Positions 50,537 through 60,173 of a stretch of 64,000 nt of DNA are shown here, piece after piece. Source of the DNA: Planctomycetaceae bacterium (GTDB lineage Bacteria > Planctomycetota > Phycisphaerae > Phycisphaerales > SM1A02); assembly GCA_027490145.1 (NCBI GenBank), contig JAIXYQ010000012.1, positions 83,549 through 147,548 of the forward strand, in the 5' to 3' direction. Both the position numbers and the translations under genes were made by a program. The notes beneath the pieces were generated by a model that searched no databases, was not told the origin of the DNA, and saw only the letters and a program-made list of their open reading frames with translations. Position 1 is the stretch's first letter; every line of letters begins with the position of its first letter.

Positions 50537-53500
50537 TGTTCCGCTCGCCTTCCGCGTTCCCGTTCCGGTCGCCCCATGACGACGACGGTGCTCCGCCCCG
50601 CGATGCACTCGATGGGATCCTGCGCGAGTGGCACGAGCGTCATCGTGCGGCAGCCAGCGCCAACCGCGACCGCCTGCTCGATGCGGTGCGCGAGGATGCC
50701 CGCCTGCGGCCATCCTTCGTGCCGCGTTGGGTCCGTCCGCTCTCGATCGCGGCGTCCATCGGGCTCGTGGTCGTGCTAGGACTGCTCTTCACGACGGCGA
50801 CCGAACGCAGTGCACTCGCCGGCGGCATCGTGATGATGCCGGAGGCCGGTCGGCTCGATGCGCTTGCGCCCGACGGCCAGCTCATCGGTCCGTGCCCGCT
50901 TCGCCACACCGATGTGCAGGCCTCGGTCGTGGGTCCGTTCGCCCGCGTCTCGCTGCGGCAGCAGTACCAGAACACGTATCCCACGAAGATCGAGGCGGTC
51001 TACACCTTCCCGCTCTCGCACCGTGGTGCGGTCGACCGCATGACGATGACGATCGTGCAGCCGGACGGCGAGCGCGTGGTGGTCGGCGAGGTCCGTGAGC
51101 GCTCGATCGCCCGCGCCATGTACGAGGCCGCGCGTGAGCAGGGTTACGTGGCGAGCCTGCTTGAACAGGAGCGTCCGAACATCTTCACGCAGAGCGTGGC
51201 CAATATCGAGCCGGGCGCACGCGTGGACATCGAGATCTCGTACGTCGAGACGCTGGTCGCCAAGGATGGCCGGTACTCGTTCGAGTATCCGACCGTGGTG
51301 GGGCCGCGCTACATCCCGGGCGCCGCGCCCGCAGCGAACACGATGCCTGCGGGCTGTGCGCCGCGCCTTGGCGTGGTGCTGCTGGCACCGGCTGCATCCG
51401 CCGTGCTCGACGGTGAGCCCCCTGCCTGGATCCCCTCGCCTGAACGCCTGGCCAGCGCGCTTGGAGGTGCCGTGCCGATGGCCGCGCCGGCAGCGATGGC
51501 CAAGCGCGAGGGCGCGTCGACCTGCAGCTTCACCGTGCACTACGGCAACGGCAGCCGTGAACGCTGCATGATCTTCGACGACGGCACCGGCTGGGTGAAT
51601 GGCCGCTGGTTCTGCCTGCCGCGTGCGCGGCCGGGCGCGCCGTTCTCCGACCCGACCACCGTCGTGCCCGATGCCGATCGCATCACGCCGATGCCCGTGC
51701 CGCCGGGCACGCGCGCCGGGCACGATCTCTCCATCGCGGTGACCGTCGACACCGGTGGCATCCCGATCACGTCGATGGGCAGCGAACTGCATCCGATCCG
51801 CGAGCGCAGCGGCGGCGGCACCGCATCGCGCCGAGCGGTCGAGTTGGCCAACGGCAGCGAGCTTCCCAACCGCGACTTCATCCTCTCCTGGTCGGTGAAG
51901 GATGATGCGATCCTGGAAGCCACGAACTCCCACTGGTCCACGCGCACGCCACCGACGGGCATGGGCACGAGCTTCGATCCAACGAGCGTGCCCGCACCGA
52001 TCGAGGGTGGCTATCTCACGCTCGTCGTTGCGCCGCCGGCAGCCGTCGCCCCCGCCGAGGTTCCCGCGCGCGAACTCATCTTCGTCCTTGACACCAGCGG
52101 CAGCATGAGCGGGTTCCCCATGGAGAAGGCCAAGGAGCTCATGTCGAAGGCGATCGGTGCGATGCGCCCGGTCGACACGTTCAACGTGATCACCTTCGCC
52201 GGTGACACGCATGTGCTCTGGCCGGAACCCCGGCCGGCCGATGCCTCGACGGTGGCGCAGGCGCAGGCGTTCATCGGTGGGCAACGCGGCGGCGGCGGCA
52301 CCGAGATGATGAAGGCGATCGAGGCCGCCCTGGTCCAGCGCGCCGGAGCGGGGCTCACGCCGACGGCACTCGTCGATCTCCCGGCCGATGGTCGCGAGGT
52401 GCGCGTGCTCGTGCCGTGCACCTCGATCGTGCAGCTCAACGGTCGCCCGTGCATCCAAGCCACGCCGCAGGTGTCGTTCCCGTTCACGAGCCCCGTCGAG
52501 CTGCCCAGCGTGCTCAAGCCCGAAGGCGTCACGTTCTCGATGTCCGGTGCCTGGGCGACGGTGGGCGGCGAGCGCGTGCTCCAGGTCCGCGAGGCCGGGT
52601 TCGCACCGACCACCCCTTCATCGCCCATGCGGATCTGCATGTTCCTGACCGATGCCTTCGTCGGCAATGACCGGGGCATCGTGGCCGCCATCCGCGCCAA
52701 CGCCGGCACGACCCGTGTCTTCAGCTTCGGCATCGGCAACAGCGTCAACCGTTGGCTCATCGACGAGATGGCTCGCGCCGGCCGCGGCGAGAGCGAGATC
52801 GTCACGCTCGCCGAGAGCGCCGACGAGGCGGTCGCACGGTTCACCAAGCGCATCCAGACGCCGGTGCTCGCGGATGTGCAGATCGCGTTCGAGGGATTCG
52901 AGGCGACGGCCGTCACGCCGTCCCTCATCCCCGATCTCTTCGATGTCAAGCCGCTGGTCATCCACGCGCGGTACGCCGCGGCCGGCTCCGGCACCGTCGT
53001 GGTGCGTGGCCGGACCGGCGCGGGCCCGTGGGAGCGTCGCATTCCCGTGCAGCTGTCCGGACCCGGCTCCGGCAACGCAGCCGACATGCTGCCATCGCTG
53101 TGGGCGCGCAGTCAGGTCGACGATGCGCTCGCGCCCGTCCTCAAGGAACTCGAGCAGGGCTCCGTGCCTGCCGACCTCCGTCGCCGCGTCACGAGCCTCG
53201 GCGAAGGCTGGCAGGTCATGACGCCCTTCACGAGCTTCGTGGCGATCGAGAAGGCGCGGGTGACCGTGGGCGGTCGCGCGCTGCTCGTCCCGGTGCCGAT
53301 CGAGTTGCCGCAAGGCACTCGATTCGAAGGCTTCTTCGGTGAGTGGCGTGGTGGTCCGGTGCCCATGGTGCAGGACCAGTCGCGCCCCGTCTACGGCGGC
53401 GGTGGCGAAGCTGCCCAGACCGGCGATGTCCTCGCGCAGCCTTCCATCGGCACGGCGATCGTGGCAGGTGCTGCACCTCAAGACACCATGGGGGTTCCCA

Positions 53501-54564
53501 ACCTGGGTGAAGCGGTTGTTCCATCGACGGCTCCGGCGCCAGTGGCCACACCTGGCGATCCGGCTGGTGGTGCCGGTGGAGGACGCAAGGATTCCGTGCT
53601 GCGCACTCGGCGCCTCGGTGGTGGTGATGCCGATGGTGGTTCCGGCGGCATGGTGGGTGGCGGAGGATTCGGTGGTGGATCCAAGGGCAAGCTTGGGTCG
53701 ATGGCATCTCGACCAGCCAAGCCTGCGAACGCGGCACCGCCCCAATCGACGCGTCCGGCCTCGGGGGCCGCGAGCAACTCATCCATGCGTGAGCTCGCAC
53801 CGGCGGGTCGCGCCGAGGTGCGGGAAGCAGAGTCGCTCAGTCGTGGGCAGGATGCGCAAGCCGAAGCAATGCACGATGCACCAACGACCGCACTCGGTGA
53901 TGCCCGCGATCCCCTTCCGGCGGTCGCACCGATCGAGGATCCCGTCACCGTGCTGTATGACGTGCGTGATCTCGTGGGTGTGGGTGCCGAGCCAGCCATC
54001 GTCACGCAGGCGACCGATCGCTTGATCCGCAACCTGCAGACGCTCACGGGTCGCGAACTCTGGACCGACCAAGGTGGTCGCAGTGCCGCCTGGTCAGCAC
54101 AGGATGGCCTCCTCAGGATCGAGGCCTGGCCGAGCCTGCACGAGATGATCGACCGCGCCCTGCGGACACGTCGTTCGGCGATGACCGCCACCGGTGGCAT
54201 CGACCGGGAACTGGTGCCGACCGAGGCCGTCCAGGCGATCACCGCCATGCGCGCGCGCATCGCCCGACCGCTCAGCGCCACCGAACTCGAGCGGGCATGG
54301 GACCAGCTTGGTGCCGATCTCTTCCGCACGGCGCTGCTCGGCGCAGCACCGGCCGCATCGTCGGGCACGGGCCCCGATGGTTCGGTCTGGGTCTCGATGG
54401 CCGTGACCGAGAAGAGCGCGATCGCTGCCCTGGCGGGCCAGTTCGCGCAGGCGAGCGTCAACGAAGCGGCGCGCGTGGTGGTCGGTCGCGTGCAGCCTGC
54501 TCGGCTCGCCGAACTCGTTCAGGATCCCCGGGTCACGGCGGTCACCACGATGGCTGCGCCGTGA
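50533..54564 (+). CDS. VIT-vWA membrane protein coupled to an ECF sigma factor
   Basis: A 1343-residue protein. Residues 1-70 are cytoplasmic, short and charged (ILREWHERHRAAASANRDRL), then one helix at about 71-88. Outside it are a VIT domain (about 120-250, with VYTFPLSHRGAVDRMTMTIV and IEISYVETLV), a vWA domain from about 512 (FVLDTSGSMSGFPM, an intact DxSxS MIDAS), interrupted between about 600 and 695 by an insertion before RICMFLTDAF, a Gly-rich linker (about 1000-1060), and a C-terminal domain (about 1140-1343) whose VTVLYDVRDLV to HEMIDRALRTRR resembles a secretin-associated planctomycete repeat. The location suggests the N-terminal tail could hold the sigma factor. Confidence 0.85.
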   Translation: MMFRSPSAFPFRSPHDDDGAPPRDALDGILREWHERHRAAASANRDRLLDAVREDARLRPSFVPRWVRPLSIAASIGLVVVLGLLFTTATERSALAGGIVMMPEAGRLDALAPDGQLIGPCPLRHTDVQASVVGPFARVSLRQQYQNTYPTKIEAVYTFPLSHRGAVDRMTMTIVQPDGERVVVGEVRERSIARAMYEAAREQGYVASLLEQERPNIFTQSVANIEPGARVDIEISYVETLVAKDGRYSFEYPTVVGPRYIPGAAPAANTMPAGCAPRLGVVLLAPAASAVLDGEPPAWIPSPERLASALGGAVPMAAPAAMAKREGASTCSFTVHYGNGSRERCMIFDDGTGWVNGRWFCLPRARPGAPFSDPTTVVPDADRITPMPVPPGTRAGHDLSIAVTVDTGGIPITSMGSELHPIRERSGGGTASRRAVELANGSELPNRDFILSWSVKDDAILEATNSHWSTRTPPTGMGTSFDPTSVPAPIEGGYLTLVVAPPAAVAPAEVPARELIFVLDTSGSMSGFPMEKAKELMSKAIGAMRPVDTFNVITFAGDTHVLWPEPRPADASTVAQAQAFIGGQRGGGGTEMMKAIEAALVQRAGAGLTPTALVDLPADGREVRVLVPCTSIVQLNGRPCIQATPQVSFPFTSPVELPSVLKPEGVTFSMSGAWATVGGERVLQVREAGFAPTTPSSPMRICMFLTDAFVGNDRGIVAAIRANAGTTRVFSFGIGNSVNRWLIDEMARAGRGESEIVTLAESADEAVARFTKRIQTPVLADVQIAFEGFEATAVTPSLIPDLFDVKPLVIHARYAAAGSGTVVVRGRTGAGPWERRIPVQLSGPGSGNAADMLPSLWARSQVDDALAPVLKELEQGSVPADLRRRVTSLGEGWQVMTPFTSFVAIEKARVTVGGRALLVPVPIELPQGTRFEGFFGEWRGGPVPMVQDQSRPVYGGGGEAAQTGDVLAQPSIGTAIVAGAAPQDTMGVPNLGEAVVPSTAPAPVATPGDPAGGAGGGRKDSVLRTRRLGGGDADGGSGGMVGGGGFGGGSKGKLGSMASRPAKPANAAPPQSTRPASGAASNSSMRELAPAGRAEVREAESLSRGQDAQAEAMHDAPTTALGDARDPLPAVAPIEDPVTVLYDVRDLVGVGAEPAIVTQATDRLIRNLQTLTGRELWTDQGGRSAAWSAQDGLLRIEAWPSLHEMIDRALRTRRSAMTATGGIDRELVPTEAVQAITAMRARIARPLSATELERAWDQLGADLFRTALLGAAPAASSGTGPDGSVWVSMAVTEKSAIAALAGQFAQASVNEAARVVVGRVQPARLAELVQDPRVTAVTTMAAP

Positions 54565-54626
54565 TGCGATCGAGCGCCTTCCTGTGGACAACCTTGCAGC
54601 AGCCCCATGCGCGCCGGGGCGCCCCG

Positions 54627-54632
54627 TACCGT
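54627..54632 (+). promoter_or_regulatory. -10-like TACCGT before the ThuA gene
   Basis: TACCGT ends six bases before the ATG at 54639. It is a weak hexamer and is listed mainly because its position matches the leaderless pattern. Confidence 0.25.
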
Positions 54633-54638
54633 CCGTCC

Positions 54639-55637
54639 ATGGCCGCTGCCTTCACGTCACGGATCGCGTGGGGCGCTGCATCGCGGGCCTGGGGAACGAT
54701 TCGGACGGCATGCTTGGTCGTGCTGCCCCCGTCCCTGGTCATCGGTGCAGTGGGCTTCGTCGTGGCGGTCGTCGGCGCGCCAAGCGGCGCAGCGGTGCTG
54801 GATGCATCGCACCCTGCAGGGACTGCAGGGCCGGCTGACCCCGCCACGGTCCATGGTCACGCAGCGCAGGGAACGCCCGCAGCGCAGGAATCCCAGGTCG
54901 CGACCCAGTCGCCATCGGTGCCCAACGCACCCGGCGTGCTGCTCTTCTCGAAGACGGCTGGCTTCCGCCACGACAGCATCGAGACCGGCGTCGCCGCGAT
55001 GAAGGACCTGCTCGCACCCGGCTTCATGGTCGAGGCAACCGAAGACGCTGCGGCCTTCACGCCCACCAATCTCGCGCGGTTTCGCGTGGTCGTCTTCCTG
55101 AACACGACCGGCGACGTGCTCGACGCGGCGCAGCAGCAGGCCTTCGAGCGCTTCATCGAGGATGGCGGCGGCTACGTCGGCATCCACTCGGCCAGCGACA
55201 CGGAGTACGACTGGCCCTGGTACGGCAACCTGGTCGGCGCGTACTTCAAGACGCACCCTGCGATCCAGGAAGCCGTCGTGCGCAACGAAGCGAAGGATCA
55301 TCCGAGCATGGCCGGCTGGCCCGATGCACTCAAGCGCACCGACGAGTGGTACGTCTACCGGACCAATCCGCGCAGCGTGAAGGGCATGCTGATCCTGGCG
55401 AGCCTCGATGAGTCGAGCTACCAGGGCGGCGGTATGGATGGCGATCACCCCACCACCTGGTGCCACGAGGTCGGCAAGGGCCGCGCCTGGTACACCGGCG
55501 GCGGCCACACCAAGGAATCCTTTGCGGAGCCGCTCTTCCGCAGCCACCTCAAGGGCGGCGTCGAGTGGGCCGGCCGGATCAGTGCGCCCGCGGCTTCGGC
55601 GCCTGCATCACGCCCCACTGCCCCCGCCTCACGCTGA
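54639..55637 (+). CDS. Exported ThuA-domain protein
   Basis: About 332 residues from the ATG at 54639; an upstream ATG at 54564, overlapping the VIT-vWA stop (TGATG), would add 25 residues. A long hydrophobic N-terminal segment (CLVVLPPSLVIGAVGFVVAV) is a signal or anchor. From about residue 95 the ThuA fold is clear: VLLFSKTAGFRHDSIETGVA, FRVVVFLNTTGDVLDAAQQQ, FERFIEDGGGYVGIHSASDT and HPTTWCHEVGKGRAWYTGGG, ending HTKESFAEPLFRSHLKGGVEW. ThuA-like proteins have a glutamine-amidotransferase-like fold and are linked to sugar use. The C-terminus is Ala/Pro-rich. Confidence 0.87.
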   Translation: MAAAFTSRIAWGAASRAWGTIRTACLVVLPPSLVIGAVGFVVAVVGAPSGAAVLDASHPAGTAGPADPATVHGHAAQGTPAAQESQVATQSPSVPNAPGVLLFSKTAGFRHDSIETGVAAMKDLLAPGFMVEATEDAAAFTPTNLARFRVVVFLNTTGDVLDAAQQQAFERFIEDGGGYVGIHSASDTEYDWPWYGNLVGAYFKTHPAIQEAVVRNEAKDHPSMAGWPDALKRTDEWYVYRTNPRSVKGMLILASLDESSYQGGGMDGDHPTTWCHEVGKGRAWYTGGGHTKESFAEPLFRSHLKGGVEWAGRISAPAASAPASRPTAPASR

Positions 55638-55694
55638 GCCGGGTGCATCCAGCGGCGCGCTGCGGCGAAGCGTGGGCTCCAGAGGATCCCCACC

Positions 55695-56273
55695 ATGAAG
55701 CTCGCCATCGTCTACCACAGCAAGTTCGGCCACACCAAGGTCATCGCGGAGTGCATCGCCCAGGGCGCATCGGGCGTCGACGGCATCGAAGCGGTGCTCG
55801 TGCCCACGACCGACCTGCCTGCGCACGGCGACCACGAGAAGGACGCCGGCTGGAAGCACCTGCACGAGGCGAACGCGATCATCTTCGGCTGCCCGACCTT
55901 CATGGGCACAGTGACCGCCGACTTCAAGCAGTTCATGGACCACACCGGCGGCATCTGGCACCGACAGGGCTGGCGCGACAAGCTCGCGGCCGGCTTCACG
56001 AACAGCGCCGGCCTCTCGGGCGACAAGCTCCACTGCCTCGATGCGCTGATGACCTTCGCCTGCCAGCACAGCATGGTCTGGATCAGCCAGGGCATCTTCC
56101 CCAGCGGCACCGGCGATACGCGCATCAACCGCATCGGTTCATGGACCGGCATGATGGCCCAGTCCGACGGCGACAAGGGGCCCGATCTTGCGCCGCCGCC
56201 GGGCGACCGAGAGACCGCCCGCATGTTCGGCGCACGCGTGGCGAAGGCCGCGCTGCGTTGGGGACGGGACTGA
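55695..56273 (+). CDS. WrbA-like flavodoxin-fold protein
   Basis: A 192-residue cytoplasmic flavoprotein. The FMN phosphate loop is VYHSKFGHTKVIAECIAQGA, the second FMN loop is IIFGCPTFMGTVTADFKQFM, and GGIWHRQGWRDKLAAGFTNS matches the third. This is the WrbA/flavodoxin pattern, so NAD(P)H:quinone reduction is likely. It is slightly shorter than WrbA in the tail. A GAGG ribosome site precedes the ATG. It converges with the kinase gene 22 bases away and is independent of the ThuA gene. Confidence 0.88.
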   Translation: MKLAIVYHSKFGHTKVIAECIAQGASGVDGIEAVLVPTTDLPAHGDHEKDAGWKHLHEANAIIFGCPTFMGTVTADFKQFMDHTGGIWHRQGWRDKLAAGFTNSAGLSGDKLHCLDALMTFACQHSMVWISQGIFPSGTGDTRINRIGSWTGMMAQSDGDKGPDLAPPPGDRETARMFGARVAKAALRWGRD

Positions 56274-56295
56274 AGCCGTTCAATCGTCGCGCAAC

Positions 56296-58755
56296 TCAGG
56301 ATCCTGAGCACCGCGCCAGTGCCGTACGCGCCGCGTCGATGAGCTCGACGAGCTCACGATCCTGTTTCGCGGCGGGTGTGGTCGGCGTGGTGTCCGCTGA
56401 CGGCACTCGGTCGGTCGGCACGGTCCGCGCTCCTGCCCGCTCGATCGCCTCGAGCAGCAACGGCTTGGCTGCATCGCACGCACCATCCTCCGCAAGCCAG
56501 GTGCCCAGTGTGGCGGTCGATCGCAGTGACGCCTCGTCACCGAGCGGGTTCGCCGCACGGCGCACGTCGAGCGCGCCGCGCTGCAGCGCGATCGCCTGGG
56601 CGCGGTCGCCTGCGTCTCGCTCGATACGCGCTGCCAGTTCAAGGCTCAGTGCCACATCACCCGGACGTCGCCCATCGAGCCGACGACCGTCCACGGCCGC
56701 CATCGCGTGGGCGCGCGCTCGGGCCGGATCGATGCGCTGCGACCAGAGCAGTTCGGCGATGCGGTGGTGGATGCTGGTCGCGAGTTGGTGCGAGGAGCCG
56801 AAGCGGCGCTCGGTGATCTCGAGTGCACGCTCGAAGTTCGGCAAGGCACCCATCGTGTCACCTGCCTTGGCCTGCAGCAACGCAAGCTGGGAGAGCGCGC
56901 GCCCCGCTCGCCAGTCATCGGGCCGGCCGGCGGCGGCGAGTACCCGGGCGACCTCACCGAAGCACTCCATGGCTTCGTCGGTCCGTCCGGCGCGCAGCAT
57001 CGTGTTGCCGCGCGTCATCAGGGCCGACACGTGGGCATCGCTGCCGTTCAGGCCTGCTGCACGAAGCATCACGAGAGACCGTTCCGAGAGCGCATCGCTG
57101 CGGGCCGTGTCGCCCCGCTTCTGCTCGAGAGCGGCGACCATCTGCATGGTGTCGGCGATCGCTTCGGTGGCTTCGGGCGACGCGTCTTCGCGCAGGACAA
57201 GGCTCTCCGTGAACGCCGCGTGTGAACCCGCCTCATCCTGCAGGAGCCACGAGGCCCGGCCGAGCTGATGCAGCGAGTCGGCGAGTTCGATCGAGGCGGC
57301 GCGTCGTTCGGTGTCGGATGCGGCTCCCTCGAGCTCGGCGCGGTGGTGCGCCACGGCCGCATCCAGGTTCCGGCGGGCGGACTGGAAGTCCTGATTCGCC
57401 AGGTAGACGACCGCGACCGTGTCACGCACGCTCGCGAGCGCATCGGCGTCGTCGGCGAGCGCGGCCTGCGCGTTCTCCTCGATCCTGTCGAGCAGCGCAG
57501 GGATGGTGATCGCCGCATCGCTCGATGCCGCGATCGCATCAGCAGCGCGCAGGCTTCCCAGGAACGTGCCGAGCGTGCGTTCGGCGCGTTGCCTGCTCGC
57601 CACCGCCTCGGCCTCTGCCGCGCGCGCCTGCTGCCACAACACGCCCATCGCCACGACGGCGCCGAGGAGGACCACCGCAGCGATCCCGGTGCCGACCACC
57701 GTGCGCGGGTACTTGCGCGCCAGGCATCGAGCGCGGTACCCAGCGCTCTGGGTCATCGCACTCACGGGATCATGCTGGAGCCAGGCGCGCAGGTCCGCCG
57801 CGAGCGCCGCTGCGCTCGGATACCGCTGCTCGCGATCGGCGGCCAGGCAACGCATGCAGATGGCCTCGAGGTCACCGCGCACTGCGCGCGCATGGCGTGC
57901 GGGAACCGTGGCACGCCGCGTGGCTTCCATCGACTGGAGCATCGGTTGCTCTGCCCCGAGCGCAGCCCACTGGGCCGAGACCTTGGGGCATGCGGTGCCG
58001 GTCGCGAGCCGCCGGGCGTCGCTCGTGCGGTCGCCGCTGGGCAACCAGGGCAGCACCCCGGTGAGCTGCTGGAAGAGCATCACGCCCAGCGCCCAGACAT
58101 CCGAGCGCGTGTCGATGTCGACGGTCCCGCCGAGTTGCTCCGGGCTCATGAAGGCCGGGGTGCCGTGCATGCCGTCGGCCGTGCGGGGATCATCGATGAA
58201 CGCGGCGACGCCGAAGTCGATGACCTTGGTCCGCAGCCCGCGGTCGCCCTCCTCGAGCAACACGTTGGCGGGCTTGAGATCGCGGTGCACGATGCCCTTC
58301 GCATGGGCATGCTGCACGGCATCGCAGACGCTCGCGAGCAGCGCGATGCGGCGCTCGAGCGGCAGGCGCAGGTCATTCGCCGCATCATCGAACGGGCGAC
58401 CCTCCACGAACTCCATGGCCATGAAGGGCAGCCCACCCGGCAGCACGCCCGCGTCGAGGATGGTGGCGATGCCCGGATGACGCATCGTGGCGAGCGACTG
58501 GGCCTCGTCCTCGAAGCGGGAATCGAGGACGGCCGAGCGAAGCGCGGGATTCGGGATCTTCAGCGCCACGCGGCGCCGCACCGGCGTCAGTTGCTCGGCC
58601 TCGAAGACCGCACCGAAGCCCCCGACGCCACGCAGTGACTCGATGCGGTACCGACCGAGCTCGGTTCCCACCAAGGCGTGGGCCCAGGCCAGGTCGTCAC
58701 GCGCGTCTTCACCGGCAACCGCCGTCATGGCGCCGGTCGGGGCATCGTCATGCAT
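56296..58755 (-). CDS. Membrane Ser/Thr protein kinase with TPR-rich C-terminal half (copy 2)
   Basis: About 819 residues. The kinase domain (about 35-300) has the Gly loop RGVGGFGAVFEA, Lys66 in VALKIPN, HRD with Asp159 in IVHRDLKPANVLL, DFG at 180-182 in VIDFGVAAF, and TPAFMSPEQ. After a short linker a membrane helix follows (VVGTGIAAVVLLGAVVAMGV), then an extracytoplasmic half with repeated Ala-rich helix pairs typical of TPR. It phosphorylates Ser/Thr on cytoplasmic partners in response to what the outer half senses. The start at 58755 is preferred over 58764 because a -10-like TAGCAT overlaps the latter. It is a full-length paralogue of the kinase at 60174-62711. Confidence 0.93.
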   Translation of the reverse strand: MHDDAPTGAMTAVAGEDARDDLAWAHALVGTELGRYRIESLRGVGGFGAVFEAEQLTPVRRRVALKIPNPALRSAVLDSRFEDEAQSLATMRHPGIATILDAGVLPGGLPFMAMEFVEGRPFDDAANDLRLPLERRIALLASVCDAVQHAHAKGIVHRDLKPANVLLEEGDRGLRTKVIDFGVAAFIDDPRTADGMHGTPAFMSPEQLGGTVDIDTRSDVWALGVMLFQQLTGVLPWLPSGDRTSDARRLATGTACPKVSAQWAALGAEQPMLQSMEATRRATVPARHARAVRGDLEAICMRCLAADREQRYPSAAALAADLRAWLQHDPVSAMTQSAGYRARCLARKYPRTVVGTGIAAVVLLGAVVAMGVLWQQARAAEAEAVASRQRAERTLGTFLGSLRAADAIAASSDAAITIPALLDRIEENAQAALADDADALASVRDTVAVVYLANQDFQSARRNLDAAVAHHRAELEGAASDTERRAASIELADSLHQLGRASWLLQDEAGSHAAFTESLVLREDASPEATEAIADTMQMVAALEQKRGDTARSDALSERSLVMLRAAGLNGSDAHVSALMTRGNTMLRAGRTDEAMECFGEVARVLAAAGRPDDWRAGRALSQLALLQAKAGDTMGALPNFERALEITERRFGSSHQLATSIHHRIAELLWSQRIDPARARAHAMAAVDGRRLDGRRPGDVALSLELAARIERDAGDRAQAIALQRGALDVRRAANPLGDEASLRSTATLGTWLAEDGACDAAKPLLLEAIERAGARTVPTDRVPSADTTPTTPAAKQDRELVELIDAARTALARCSGS

Positions 58756-58762
58756 GGTCGCC

Positions 58763-58768
58763 ATGCTA
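58763..58768 (-). promoter_or_regulatory. -10-like TAGCAT before kinase copy 2
   Basis: TAGCAT on the minus strand ends seven bases before the ATG at 58755. A CTGAAC 16 bases further up is a weak -35. Confidence 0.4.
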
Positions 58769-58786
58769 GATCCGACCGGTCAGGGT

Positions 58787-60085
58787 TCAGGTACCCCACG
58801 ACGACAGCAGCAGCGCCAGGTCCTTGCCGTCCACCGAGCCATCACCGTTGATGTCGGGGTTCGGCGTGGACTCGATGCACACACCCATGGCGCCATCCAC
58901 GCACGTGCCGTCCCACATGACCGCGCAGCAGTACGGATCGACCGCGCACACCGCGCTGCAGCAATCACCTGCGTTGCAGAAGGGCGTGTCGTGCGGGCTG
59001 AAGCAGGAGCCGGCGCGCTCGTCACCGCAGGCGAAGGTGGGGGTGCACTCGATGAACAGGTCGCCCGTCACCGACGCAGGCAGCGTGCTCGAGGTCATCC
59101 GGACCCCGATGGCAAGGAGCACGTCATCGCCGGCGCGGACCGGGACGACGATCGAGGCCTGCCCGGCTGGCGCGCCCGCCGCATCGCAGCCCACGGGAAT
59201 TCGCTGTTCGCAGCAGCCCAGCCATGCCACGATCGCGAGCGGGTTCTGGGTCGGCGACGTGGGTTGCACCCCAACGGTCAGTGCGCCATCGCAGGCAGCC
59301 GTGTGCCGCAACCAGATCGTTCGAGTCATGCCGGCGATGCCGGGTTCGCAGCCTGACGGCAGGGTCTCGGGCGATGTGCTGCCGCCTGCGAGATCGAACG
59401 CCGTCACGCCAACCAATGCCCGGCCCGCGTCGGAGCAGATCGCCGCGACCTTCGGGGTGACTCCACCCACGGTCATGCTGTAGGACCCGGCGGCGGTGCC
59501 GACCGGTGTGGTCCATTCAGCGAGTGCCGCTCCCGCCACCAACGGGAACTGCGTCCCCACGCCATCGGCGGGGAACGCGAAGAGGTCCACCAGCGAGTAG
59601 CCCCCGCTGCCCGCGGCCACCCAGCCGCGCGGGACGGCCGGTGCGCCGGTGATGGCCACGTAGTAGGTACCCGCGGCGAGTCCGGGAATCGCCTTCAGTT
59701 CGGAGCCGTTCACTCCGGCCGCGCGGCGATGACTCGCCGCCACGGCTACGGCGATGGGGCTGCACGAGGTTCCCTCCCTCCGGAAGAGGAAGAGACGCGA
59801 GTCGAAGTCCGGGCCGGTGCCGACCATGAACCCCGCAGGACTCGTGATGTCGATCTCGTACAGATCGACCAGGTCCATCCCCGCCAGGCCCCCGGTGAAC
59901 GGTGACGTGGCCGTCGTGGTTCCGATGATGCGGTTCACCGTGCCCACTCCGGTCGCACGCACACCTTGGCTCGTGCTGGGCACCGAACCTGCGTCAGGAT
60001 CTTCCTGCCACGTCGGTCCGACATCCGCTGCGGCCTGCAGCACCACGAGGGCAATCGAGAGAACGGCCGTGATGGTCGTGCGCAT
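58787..60085 (-). CDS. Exported protein with dockerin-like C-terminal tail (copy 2)
   Basis: A 432-residue protein with a cleavable signal peptide (TITAVLSIALVVLQAAA). The mature part shares blocks with the protein at 62771-63946: VDLYEIDITSPAGF followed by SRLFLFRR, then AIPGLAAGTYYVAITG, TIWLRHTAACDGAL and VAWLGCCEQRIPVGCDAAG. A Cys-rich segment of about 60 residues (CGDERAGSCFSPHDTPFCNA, then CCSAVCAVDPYCC) precedes the dockerin-like tail PDINGDGSVDGKDLALLLSS, ending WGT. The tail has one Ca-binding loop (DxNxDGxxDxxDL). A true dockerin has two, so this is a single half-dockerin of a kind frequent in Phycisphaerae. The start ATG has an AAGGA ribosome site. Confidence 0.9.
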   Translation of the reverse strand: MRTTITAVLSIALVVLQAAADVGPTWQEDPDAGSVPSTSQGVRATGVGTVNRIIGTTTATSPFTGGLAGMDLVDLYEIDITSPAGFMVGTGPDFDSRLFLFRREGTSCSPIAVAVAASHRRAAGVNGSELKAIPGLAAGTYYVAITGAPAVPRGWVAAGSGGYSLVDLFAFPADGVGTQFPLVAGAALAEWTTPVGTAAGSYSMTVGGVTPKVAAICSDAGRALVGVTAFDLAGGSTSPETLPSGCEPGIAGMTRTIWLRHTAACDGALTVGVQPTSPTQNPLAIVAWLGCCEQRIPVGCDAAGAPAGQASIVVPVRAGDDVLLAIGVRMTSSTLPASVTGDLFIECTPTFACGDERAGSCFSPHDTPFCNAGDCCSAVCAVDPYCCAVMWDGTCVDGAMGVCIESTPNPDINGDGSVDGKDLALLLSSWGT

Positions 60086-60173
60086 GACGAGGTCCTTGGC
60101 CCGATCGCACGGCCCGTCGGAGATCGGAGTGTGACCGATGCTCACCCGGACGGAAGCAGGATTCCATGAGGTT

